A stretch of 64,000 bases of DNA from Hermodice carunculata (lineage: Eukaryota; Annelida; Polychaeta; Eunicida; Amphinomidae), in the NCBI GenBank assembly GCA_964020975.1, contig OZ026623.1, forward strand, positions 84,309,102 to 84,373,101. The letters are read 5' to 3'. The notes below the pieces were generated by a model. The model ran no database searches. It was given only the letters and a program-made list of their open reading frames with translations, and was not told the DNA's origin. A program made the translations under genes and the position numbers. Position 1 is the first letter of the stretch; each line of letters starts with the position of its first letter. This document shows positions 1 through 12,300 of this stretch, one piece after another.

Positions 1-211
1 TTACTTCAAGCGCGACTAAAGTGTCTCTGAAGCGCACTTGGAGTGAATTTAATTGCATGATGATGCGCTCGGGAAGGCAGTTAGTTCTAATCACCACTGT
101 ACTTTTCTCTGAAATTTGCTCTGCGAATTATGTTAATGAAAGTGCTTTGAAACTTTCTAAGCTGCATTTTCCTTCTTTTTTTCTCTCTCAAAAGTTTGGG
201 ATTGTACACAC

Positions 212-319
212 CTGTTCCCATGGCAAGCGCCATTTGTGTGAGGACCTCTGGTGATGGTTTCAAGAGTCCAACTGTGGCTGCCAAGCCTGAGCTCACACCA
301 ATCATGCCGAGAATATTGC
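212..319 (-). CDS. NNT: NNT coding exon 10: membrane segment, last exon in the window
   Basis: Residues 629-664 plus one base: [20 protein letters not shown] and [15 protein letters not shown]. The donor ACAG/GTGTGT fits the phase expected before the next conserved block of the family (GGTIGLTIA in vertebrates), which must lie left of the window. The open frame runs on past the donor, but that extension is intronic. Confidence 0.9.
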
Positions 320-3300
320 CTGCAAAACAAGACATATACCATGCAGAGACCAGTAAAATACATGCCATACCTTTTCTTAGGCAATCCAATTTTTCAAAAC
401 TCCCCGTGAAAAGATGCAGCAACATTTCCAAGCAAACGTAGAAATGAATCCATAAGCATAACACTCAAAACACTGATAAAAACATATGTGATGATCTTAC
501 CTTTAAGATCAACTTGTGATTAAAATAAGTTTCTAATACATGTATGTGCAATTTGAGTCTCAAACCAGTATCATACAAACTGTGCAAAATTATTTACACA
601 AATCTATACTTACTTTGAAAACAAATACTATTGAACTTTAACAAACTAACTCATTTACAAAGGTATCCAAAACAGTGATTTAAAACAGTTATAACTATCT
701 GGACCTTTGATGTCAAATTGGAATAAACATTTATTTTGTGTCAAGTGCTGTGGCAAACCTGTGATAATGAACTTAGGAGCTTCCAAACAGCATGATACAA
801 ATATATGCTAAATGTTGAGATCAAGAAGTGGCCCATGGGGCTGATACTCTCCTGACATATAATCTGATGACCATCACCAAAAATTCTCTAAAAAGTAATT
901 CAGAACATTTACCTCACCTGGTGCAAAAATTTAGCATGGCCATTGATGAACAAAAGTCATTAATTTGCAAGCAACTGTAGTACATATCACGCCACTAGAT
1001 GTCATTATCTGTTATATTAGACCCTGTTAATTACCTGCTTCCTACTCCTACACAGCGCGTACAAAAGCCAGCATAGAATATCCATACTGATATAGCATAC
1101 CATTTTCCACATGAAAGAAAGAAGCTACCTTTCAGTAAATACATGTAACTGTTTCCTCAGAAAGTAACTGTGAGATTGTATGTGCAAATAACCTTTAGCT
1201 CGGGTGAACTTAGTGTCTTTTAGTGCCATACTTTGGACTGAGTCGACAGCTTTCCTTGGTGTGCACTGTGCCCAAAGCATGCCAAAGAAAGCTGTTGACC
1301 TAGACTATTATAGCCTATGTAACTACAGGAGTGCTGGTACTTGAATGAAAGGTCTTTTTACAAGGAACACGAATCTAGCACCCTTGTAATTCAGAGGAGT
1401 TCATTTTAAGAGGTTCAACTTTAGTCGCAGTTGGCACCGAAAGAGATAATAAAATCTTCACACTTGGTTCACTCACCGATTCTGCTGGTTGTCTGGGAGG
1501 ACAAACCGGTCAAGGCCCCAACACAACACAGGGCTGCAGCCAGGTATGTCATCTGGTGGATGTCCAGGTAGGTTCCCTGGGAAGCACACCATCCGTAGCC
1601 AGCCAGGAATGCAGCAGCTGGGATGCCGTACAAGTATGGATACTCTGGAGGGTCTCCTGAAAACACAGCCCACAGGTATTCACGTTAGACACCACGGGTC
1701 CAGGCCTCTTGATTTTCAGTCTCGTACTGAATGTAAGAAAGGTGGAAATATAACCTGTGTTTCTTCACAGCTGTAACTTTTTTCCTTTCTAATATGCAAA
1801 ATTAATTTTGACTGTAAAATATAGTTATTTAGCTGTTTCTCCAAACAGTGAATGAAGAGGTGTTATGCTTTGCCTTATTGAGGTCAGGTTAGTGAACGTC
1901 CAAACCTATTTATAAGTCCTTTGACAATTTAGATTTTTATCACACCATATTACTTTCTAAGATATACATTTACTTGTACACATTTTAGCCGGGGATAAAA
2001 CGATGCTTAAAAAGTGTTCAAAAATTTTAAAACTCTATACCATGCTGCTGATATTTTGGCAGTAAAACCACAGGATCACAATTTACATAATCGAAGAGCC
2101 TCAAGTCTTCCATGCCCAGCAGCAACTCAGCCTAAGTCTTCAGGTTCAACAACAACTCTATTCTTTACCTGGCCTCTTGAACATATCCAGCATCCTGTGT
2201 GTTATCACAAATCCACCAAAGATGTTGATGGAGGAGATGAATGCTGCTGCAGCAGCCAGACCCTGGATGGTGTCTGTGGGGTAGTAGCCCCCGCCCATCA
2301 GCAGCAGGCCTCCCACTGCTGTAATACCGGAGATGGCATTTGTGACAGACATCAGGGGTGAATGGAGAGCCGGGGTAACTCCCCACACAGTGTGGTAACC
2401 TGGAATGGTTAAAGTTCAGATAACAGCATCATGTCAATAGTTCCTTACTTGTTATATTTTTGCTGTTGTTTTTGGCTAGATGCACCAAACAGTGGACAAC
2501 TTTGAATTTCTTAGGAATGACATTTACTTCAGATATACACCAGCCTTGTTTAACCCTTGTCGCCTTAATGCAAATTTTATCTGTGTCCTATCAAGATAAC
2601 ACATCCAAGGTCGACAGTTTTCCTTGGCATTGGCTAGGTGTTTGTCCAAACTATGTGGAGGAATGTTTTAAGCTGAGTCTTAAATCAAGGTGGAAAGGGC
2701 TCAGGTCACTAATTTTGCCAGGCAATCATGCTGCACCAGGTAATGAATAAGGCTTTAACATACCAATGTAAGTACAGTGAAACCTCATTAGAATGGCACT
2801 CAGATATCCAACGTACTGATTTGACTGCACCCATCTTGAGGGATTTAAAAGTCAAATTCTTTTGCTATTCGACTGACATATCTTCACAAATTGGACACAT
2901 TCTGCAGGAAACAAATGTGTTTTGTTTTTGTTTTTTTTTTTTTTGTTTTTGTTTTTTTTGTTTTTGTGTCATCATAAAGAGCTTTTCACTGTAGAATGAG
3001 TTAACCCTTCCCCACACTGATTTATGGGTTGGTGACATCAAGCCTGTTGATAGTTTTTTTTTTTTATTATTATTATGTAAAGGACACACAATATGCAGTC
3101 TACACATCTTAGAATGTCAGTTGAATCAATTTTGCCCCTGTACTGACTGGTGCCTTATCACCAATTAAACTAGTTGAATATGGCTGTATTAATTTGCCAG
3201 GCTTCTCTGTTTTCAGTATCTTTACTCAAAAGGTACACACTAAAACACAACAGATCAATGCATGTGTTCGTGAGTTAACTGTTGAGTACACATAGATTTC

Positions 3301-6300
3301 TGATGAAAATGAAATTTTATATATACTTCTATATATACCCACAACCTTTGACCATGTTTACAGATGTCAAGCTTTAATAAATCTATTTTAATGAGTTAAT
3401 GCAGCCCAACAGGACTTATAATATGTATCAGAGATTATCTTTATAAATCTGTGTTTGTTTTTGAATAATGACAATTTAATACTCACAATCTGGGGTACCT
3501 TTATCTGTGTTTGTTTTAGAATGATGACAATGTAAAACTCACACTTTGGGGTACTTGTAAATTTGACAGGCTCCCAAATTTGGAAAATTATCTTAAATAA
3601 AATTCCTGACAACATGTTTTTGAAGTCCTATACATGTAGAGCCACGTAAACAGTAAAAAGGAAAAAAAACAAACAAACTTTATTTAAGTTATTTTGACAT
3701 TTGCATAGACATGTAATAAATATAATTTTTAAATATCACATTTTGTTGGCAACATGTATGTTTATTGAGCACTTAGCTCACAATGTTTAAATTTTATTAC
3801 AAAAAGAAAAAACAACTTTTATTCAGATTTGACACACAGTGGTATCTGCTGTATGCAACCACTGCCGTGAGTAGCCGAATTGCTTTTTGTGGTCACTAGG
3901 CTCAGACATAGGAGTCAATTTCTTTGTTAAATATAGCTGTGGTGACAGGTCACCTGCTGTATGTGGCCACTTTTTCTTGGCAGACGGGCTGGCCACATAC
4001 AGCACGTGCCACTGTATTTGGATAGTGCCCTTTGGAAATTATGTAGTTTTGAAATGTTTGCATTAATACTTTTAAATCGACAGACCTTCAAATGTACTTG
4101 TCGCAAAAAAATATTTTTGGTGTATCTCGTGTCCTTAACCCTAGTACTGCTGAATTGTTTTTTTAACCTGCATTTTGGACCATATAAACACGGCCCCACA
4201 GCACTAGGGTTAAGCTTGTCAGGCACTTATTATCAATAAAAAATTTCAACATGCAAGACTGAAGTTCTGACTTCCATTTTTGAACATGAAAGTGGCATTT
4301 CCACTTAATAAATGATCAATCTGATTTGTTACAATGCATTGACCCAGTATGAATATACAACAACAGCCCATCAAAGTGATCACCTGTAGAGTTGCATGCA
4401 AACACTATGGCTATTTCTGACTTTCCTAATTGCCCAGGTACTATTTGCTTATTTCAGGACTGTTAAAAAACGATTTTAAAGTCTATGGCTACTTACCCAC
4501 AATGCCTGCCAAACCAAATACTGTGACCATGCTGGTGAAAGCGGGATTTGGGGACACCATGCCAAGACCTGTAATACAGGAATGAGAGCCCTCATCTGTG
4601 AGTCGTTCATCACCAACCTTGACATTTTGGTTGTACAGTATAACCAGACAGGGAGTCAAAATGTGCAAGTGAGCATTTCTTGGAAGTATTAGTTCTGTTT
4701 TTCAAGTACTTTTCCATGTAAATTGAATTCCCCTGTATTCAAACAAAAAAAAAGGCAATTTTTACAAATCTGTACACACTTATAGGATTATATTCCTGTG
4801 GAAGCTATGTAAGATGTGGCATAAATAATGATACGCCATAGTGAAGTTGACATACAGTGTATATGTCTTGTTATAAATTTACACCTGTCATTAGAAGCAA
4901 GGTTACTTACACAAATAAACTAGAATTTGTTGATTTTGCATGACAAATCAAATGTCTTCCAGTGGTATAGTATAAGTGTCTCTAATAAAGACACAGGATG
5001 GGAACACGGCAATGCCATTTGTTGGATGATAAATATAATATGACCTTGAACCTCATGAAACACACTCAAAACCTTGGTGTTACCAAGTTGAAGATGCATC
5101 ATCCCACCAAGTTCATCCTTTTCCTCACCTTCTTGAAATGAATGACACAGATATTAAATTTATATGCATGGCCTCATGACCTTGATAATTAGGCCAAGGT
5201 TACCACAATACAATCCCTAACATACGTCTTAATCAGATAAACAATTCTAGAAAGCTTCTTCAAATTCTTGAGTTTTGACACTGAACAAGATTCATATCAA
5301 TGGCCTTTTACCTTGAGGATTAGGTCAACAAACCAACACAATCCCAGCTAGGTCCTGCCATGATACAGAATCCTATTATTGCACAGGTGTCAACTTTTAT
5401 CAGTTTTCACAAGAAGTCTTGCATTTTGGAAAGTGAAAATGTTCTTAATATGACAGGGATTTTGAGGCAAAGCTCAAAACTGATTATTTTATTTCATTTC
5501 ATGCCCATTTTATATGAACCTCCCCGCCACACATCTGTGAGACTTGACATCTATGCTACCACTTTTTCCATCACATTCCTTCAAACTCTTCCAAGAGGTG
5601 CTAGACTTGGAAGACAATTTACACACTAACTGTAGTAAATCTTCACTCATTACAGCAACTGTGTCCGAAAAAGTTTGTTGAGGATACATACCTAATGCTC
5701 CTGACAGGCCGGTGGTGTACATAAATGCATCCTTTAGCGTAATGGTGAAGTAGTCTGGAGGTTTCACCTCTTTGCTCACTTCAGATGGAGGGGCAGCAGC
5801 CACTGCAGTTGGTGCTGGCTCTACTACTTGTGGGGGTGGCCACATCAGGTTGCCCTACAAGCACAAATGTAAATGCCATGTAATACTGTTTTGACAATCC
5901 TTCCCAGTGGCAACTGACTTCCTTATAAAAAAAAATTCACAATTTTTTTTTTATTCACATTTTCAGCAACAACCTGTTGAAAGCTATAGATTTAGCCCCT
6001 ACACTCTTGAATTAAGGCTGAGTCAACAGCCTTCCTTGGTCTATGTTGGGTGCTTAGCATTGACCACACACCAAGGAAAGCTGTTGATCTCAGGCATATT
6101 AACTTGATATTTTTTTTTTTAACTTGATAGGTCTCATTACAAAATTCTGATTCAAATTGTTTTCTACTTCTGAGGAAACAAACCAAAAACACTAAAGCAG
6201 ATGATGTTTGCCCACCATCCAGTTTTGGCCTGTTTTAGGGTGAAAGGGTTAAACTATATATAGATTAGTCTTGCACACTGTAATGTACACTACGCTCAGG

Positions 6301-9300
6301 CTTACCAAGTTTTACATGCACCTATAAAGGTCAAAAGGAACTGAATCCCTTGCCGACTACATGGCTAAACAATCTGCACATGTAAAAAATGAATGATGCT
6401 ACTCGTATTTTTCTGAACAAAATTACATGTCCATTGCACCTTTCAAAACGAACACACACACACAAAAAAAACACCTTTACCGTGGACTATATTTTAAAGT
6501 ATTCCCACAAAGCTAAAAACAAAGCTGTATACAGTCAGCCTCTGTCCCACAATTACCTGCTATGCAGACCAAGCTCTCTCAGTACAGTCCACTTAGTGTC
6601 GACTCTACTGTGAAGTAGAAGAATGGGCAACATGGAACTTAAGGCTGTTCACCAGCAACTAAAATAGGGGGGGGGGGGGTACTGACCACTGCAAAATTCT
6701 ACACTGACATTACAAAATACTTTCAACACTCAAAGCCTTCCGCCTCCAATTCCTCAGACAAATAGAGGTTTGTTGTATTCAAATCCATAGAGTAAGTTTA
6801 TCTTACCTCTTGCAGAATGATACTGCCGCGGACGACTTCATCTTCTAAATCTACATTATAATGTTCTTTTTCTCCTGCAAGAAAAAACAGCAACAGTTGG
6901 AATTGACACAGATTTGTATGGTACTGTGAAGACATCAATAGGAAAGAGCAAGACTAGAAGGTTCCTGCGTTCCACCTGCAGAGGGCACTTCAGTCAAGAG
7001 GACTAAGGTTGTGCATTCCTATTTTAAAACAGGTTAAGATTTTATCATGAATAGGTCTCAAATGAGTCCTATTTACATGTAGTGGGTCACATGCATGTGA
7101 ATCAAAAAGTGATTTGACCAGAATGTGTGGTGTTCATTTCAGTCATAATGATATTCTTAGCCTATTAATTTCCATTGGAACATGCAATTTCATAACTTAA
7201 TATCACTGCATACAGAAACACCAAATATTACACAGGAAGTCTAGGTGTATAACTTATATGATAAATTTTTACTCCATTATCCTTAAAAGTTACCAGTTTA
7301 CATGTATTTACGGCTACTTTTACACAGGCTACATGTACAATCCAATGAGACAACACACCTTTAATCCACAAGTACAACTTTTGTGAACTGAGTTGTGTAT
7401 TCAGGTAAATACACACAAAATAACTAATTGTAACCTCTCGTATTATCTTTATTTTCAGGGAAAAAAAATTAAAATTAAATTATGAAGATTTATGTATTTA
7501 TTACATGTACATGCAGCTTTCTCATCGCTTCATGGCAATTAATGATTGATTTCAGTCTTCTATTGAATTTACAGTATTTCATCAGTTGTGTTTGTAACCT
7601 TGAACTACAGACCCTTCTGCAGTGCAGAAGGCTCGTCTGACTGTATTTTCACAATCAAAGTTAAACTATGCAAAATGTTTATTGTTCAGGCTTTTTGATG
7701 TCTGGAAAAAGTTGCAAAAAAATATACTGAACTCACCAAAAGATAGGAGCAGTTTTGAGATATTATTTGAATACAGACTACTGGCTACAGTTGGCAAGCG
7801 ACTAGGGAAGTCTGTGTATCCTACGTGTACCACTTCGTTGTGGCGATAAAGTTCCCCTGGTTTGGTCGTCTCTATATTGCCACCTGCCTCAGATGCCAGA
7901 TCCACAACCACAGAGCCAGGCGCCATGGATTCAATCATCTCCTGCAAGTGTCAGTTACCATAGTAACCTACATCAACCAGCGAAGTGGTATGGCTGACTT
8001 GGCCATGGACAGGCAGGGTTTCTGCTGGAGTGAAATTTTAGGGCACTCAAATTTTCATATTCTCCAGTAAATATTGTAATAATGAAGCCTTTATGGGGTA
8101 TTTCTGGGTAATATATGCTAAAATGATTCTTTCCTGCTAAAATCTTAGGCTAAGCAAGAGTACCCTTGACATTTTTAGGGTATGCTATTTTGCCCTTTTT
8201 ACCCTCTGGTGGAAACCCTGACAGGCAATGGTTATGCTTTGTTCATTCTCTCTCTCTCTCTCTTTTTTTTTTCCTGACAGATTATTATAAAGTTGACAAG
8301 CCCACAGCAATAATTGATTCTCTGATGAGTACCGGCGTCACAATGAGTTCATGTCTTTCTGTGCATTAACCCTAGCGGGCTTTCTTTGGGATACTTTGGG
8401 TTCAACTGGAGAGCACATCAGAAAGCTATTGACTTATAAGATGCAATTTTCAATGGCAAAATGTTGCATGTCAAAATATTGATGTTAGGTCTTTGGAGGT
8501 CAATTCCTTTCATCCCCTTGTGTCAGAAGTTGTTATATTTTAGGCTTCTGATAACATTTATGCAAAATGCTTCATGCGCCTAGTGTACAGGTGTATTTGT
8601 GCTTCATCAATAACCACTTTAAGGACCTGATATTTAGGATTTTTGTTTTGTTAAAATATTGACAAGTAGTGGCTTCTCTATTGAGCTCAAAATTTGTACA
8701 TGTCCAGGGCAATGAGCTTGCATATTTCAAGCCCTGCATGGTCAATATTCAACATTAGCCAATTATTTTTTTTTTTTTTTTAACTTTTATATGCCTGGTA
8801 TAGTTTCCAACATGGCTCATGCATATAGCAGAGAATGACTTTAAATCCCAAATGAGAAGCACAGAATATTACAACATACTCAAAAGACATTTAAGTAGTG
8901 TTTAAAATAAATAAATAAAAATATCTAAATCACAATGTTATTCATTGCACTAATATATTTACCTGAGATTATCTAACAGTGAAAGTGAAGTGATAAAAAC
9001 ACAACTGTCAAGAATGCATCTGCGTTCAAGTATACAATGATCCCCCTTTCACAAGGCCACTCCAAATGTAGGCCTATCCGAAATGTAGCCTTATAAGTGG
9101 GGTGATCTCTCTTAAGGAGGAAATGAAAATATCACAATTGCTGCACGGAGATGTGGCTTCTCTTTGAGACTGTACCCTCCCACCAGGGGGCCTTCTAAAA
9201 AGGGGAAACACTGTAGACAATTTGATTAGGAACAGACAACCAGTCTCTTATTAAGTGAAAAGACATTTCCATGTGGGAAATTAACTCATTCCATACTATG

Positions 9301-12300
9301 AGCACAGGCCTTGGTCCGTAGTTCTGCCACTGCCTAGCAAGTCATGCTGCAGCTGCCGCAAGGGCAGCTGCAGCATGACTTGCCAGGCAGTGCCAGAACC
9401 ACTGACTTAAGACAATAGGCATGTTGGTACTTGAACGAAAGCCTTTTTCATGAAGAATTAAAATGTGCAATTGTTGTCTTAAATCTAGGTCAATATACGG
9501 AAAACTCAGAGACTGGTATGGACTGAGTTAAGATACAGAAATGTAAGATAAAAGACTGAACTATGAGCTTTTACAGTATACGTTACCTTAGAAATAAGTT
9601 TGGGAGCAGGTTTGCCCGGGATCAAAGCTGTGGTTATAACAATGTCAACCTCTTTACACTGCTTGGCAAACAACGCCATCTCAGCTTCAATAAACTCTTT
9701 AGTCATCTCCTTAGCATAACCTCCAGCTCCTTCCCCAGAGTCCTGCAAAGAAACAAGTATATGTACCGTGTACACGTGAAATTGGTATCATTCTCAGTAC
9801 ACCACATTGTCTTGCTTTAGGTTGAGGTTTCACATATTCATCACAAAAACATAAGTAAGGCCATAGAAAATTAATTAATGGTTTCTCAGGAACTGCCGCA
9901 TTGATTTTCAAGGCCCATCTCACTTCTTTTTTTTCTTCAAAAAATCAATAATGATAAGAACAAAAATTTGACTGCCGTGTGGCTATTTGTTCCCGCCTCA
10001 GATCTTTTTTGGCCATTCATAACTACAGCATTACCATTTTCTTGCTACAATATCTGTAATAAACTTCCAAACGGTATCCCATTCGGTTCTGTGAAAAGCT
10101 GGAACATAAAAGCATTCCAAAACATACTGATGTATATAAACACCTCTTTAATACGTGCTTTTCTGAATTGGCACCAATTTCATATTAAAATGTTATGGCA
10201 AACCACTCACCTTTATGTTCAATTGATAGAAAAAACTTGATTAAAAAAAAAAAAAAAAAAACGCCCTGCCGCATCAAAATTATCTGTTTGGGAGAAAAAT
10301 AACATTAAAAAAAAACGCCCTGCCTCATCATTTAAAAAAAAAAAAGTGCCTGAGAAACTATTAATTTTGCACAGCCTAATGATGTGTGTGTGCCAACAGA
10401 CATATTGTTTTTCTGGGATTTCTTTCTTTACAGGCAAATTTGTCCGACATTTCAATTGAAAAATATTACATGTAGAAACTCAAAACTTGGCATGATAATA
10501 CGTCCATACATGAAGTCTTGAGTTTTTGTAAGAAGGTTCAACAAATTTGAAAATAATGCAAATTAAGGTACAAGTAACCAATCCAGTTCAATTAATATGT
10601 TTGTAACACTGCACATTTTTGTAATTTACATTTGACCTCTAAAGGTCAAAGGTCAAGGTCAGTTGGAATGGGTTGAATACACGAGCCTCTGGATTTCTGA
10701 ACACAGTCTTGCCATCTTACAAACTTCCAAAAGATAAGGTTCAATCGAATCTCACGAACACCATTTCCTGTACATCACAAAGGATAGGAGGTGTCTCATT
10801 ACACTGTAAATTCATTTAATTTTGCGGTGTTTTCATTTTTTTTTTGTTTTGCGGATGGCACAAAACTGTGACAATGAAAACACAATGAAACATTTTAATA
10901 TACGTTTAATTGGAACTACGTCCAAAATTTGTGGAACTATGTCCAAAATTTGTGAAAATAAAACTCTGAACAGCAAAATTTCTGAAATGTAAAAACTGTA
11001 AAAAAAATTATACTCATGAAAATATGTTCATTTACAGTGGGTACAACTAAATTTAGATTTTAACTAAAATATGGCTAATGATCAGTCATAAAGGTTGCAA
11101 GAGAAAGGTCAAACAATCAACCTGACTTGAAATACATGTATAATGACTGGTGTCAGCATCAAAACATGCTAGAATTACAAAAGTGGTCTAATTTACAGTT
11201 TCAAAATATTGCTTGATGACAAGAAGCCCATGTGTTAATGAATGTTAACACCTCTGCTCTAATCACGTTGGTCCCAAGTTGCTATCATGAGCCTTACCTT
11301 GATGCCGACCTCTAGAAACTCTGCCCCAAGAGACTGCACCTGCTCCCGTACAGCCTCCCGAGTGTCAAACGCTCGCACAATGGCACCCATGTTCTTGGCT
11401 GTACCTATCGCTGCCAACCCGGCCACACCGCCACCAATGACCAGTACTTTGGCTGGAGGGACCTTGCCAGCTGCTGTGATCTGACCTGAAGAAAACAATG
11501 TACAATGTGAGGGTCAAGTGGTTTTTCAGTGATCAAAATAAGCTGAAGGGAAATCCATTGCTCGGGTTGAAATGAACCCAGCAGATCAATCAGTCCACAG
11601 GAATGATCGTCTCGGATACTCGCATCAGTCCTTGAGACTAGTGAGTCAGACTTGCATGATTATTCCTGACTTTGTGTAGCCGAAATCGAATGGCATTCTC
11701 TCTACCCGTGTTTTCAGTATATTTTTGACACAATTGAAAATACTGAAGTTTGCACCATTAAACACTGCTGAAAGCCTTAATAATCAAGACTGCTTTCTAT
11801 TAATGTTACATGTATGTCAAAATGTTTCCCAACGCATCCCATCTGTCCACAGGATGGCAGATAACAAAACATTCCAGGGCCAGAATTTCGCAAAATTTTT
11901 CGAGAATCTATTTGGATTTTTGTCAATTCGTTTTCTTTTTAAAGAAAGACAACTTTAAGAGAATCTTTACGAGAATGGATTCTCGAATTCTCACCAAAAT
12001 TCTGGCCCTGCTGTCAATTCTGGACTCAAGGACTGGCATTATTTCGACCCCTGCATTAACACCTACCTGCCCATCCCCAGTTACAAAGTAGCTTTTGTTT
12101 TTCAGGCAGACAGGAGCAATTACAATCTGAAACTTGGATCAGACAGCATTTTTTCGCTGTCAGAATTAGTCAAAAAATGGCAGGGCCTATGTAATAGTCC
12201 TCCTTGTTTCTATTAGATGTGCACAAATTGTGTAACCTATAGTTTATAGCCCTTCCCAATTAAACCAGCCAAAACTGGCTGCTGATCAAACATCATCTGC

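Larger units (their letters stand above)
2400..4496 (-). other. NNT: NNT intron between coding exons 7 and 8
   Basis: A shortened type A MITE (2550-2703), T-rich tracts near 2925-2965, a direct repeat of about 55 bp (TTTATCTGTGTTTGTTTT near 3440 and 3500), the CAGTGGTA MITE (3837-4014) and the 79-bp TTAA element (4135-4213). Confidence 0.75.

Noticed and set aside
9968-10240. 90-codon plus frame as a possible transposon gene
   Set aside because: Lies inside a 500-bp TTAA element but shows no domain and ends in an A run; non-autonomous element more likely.
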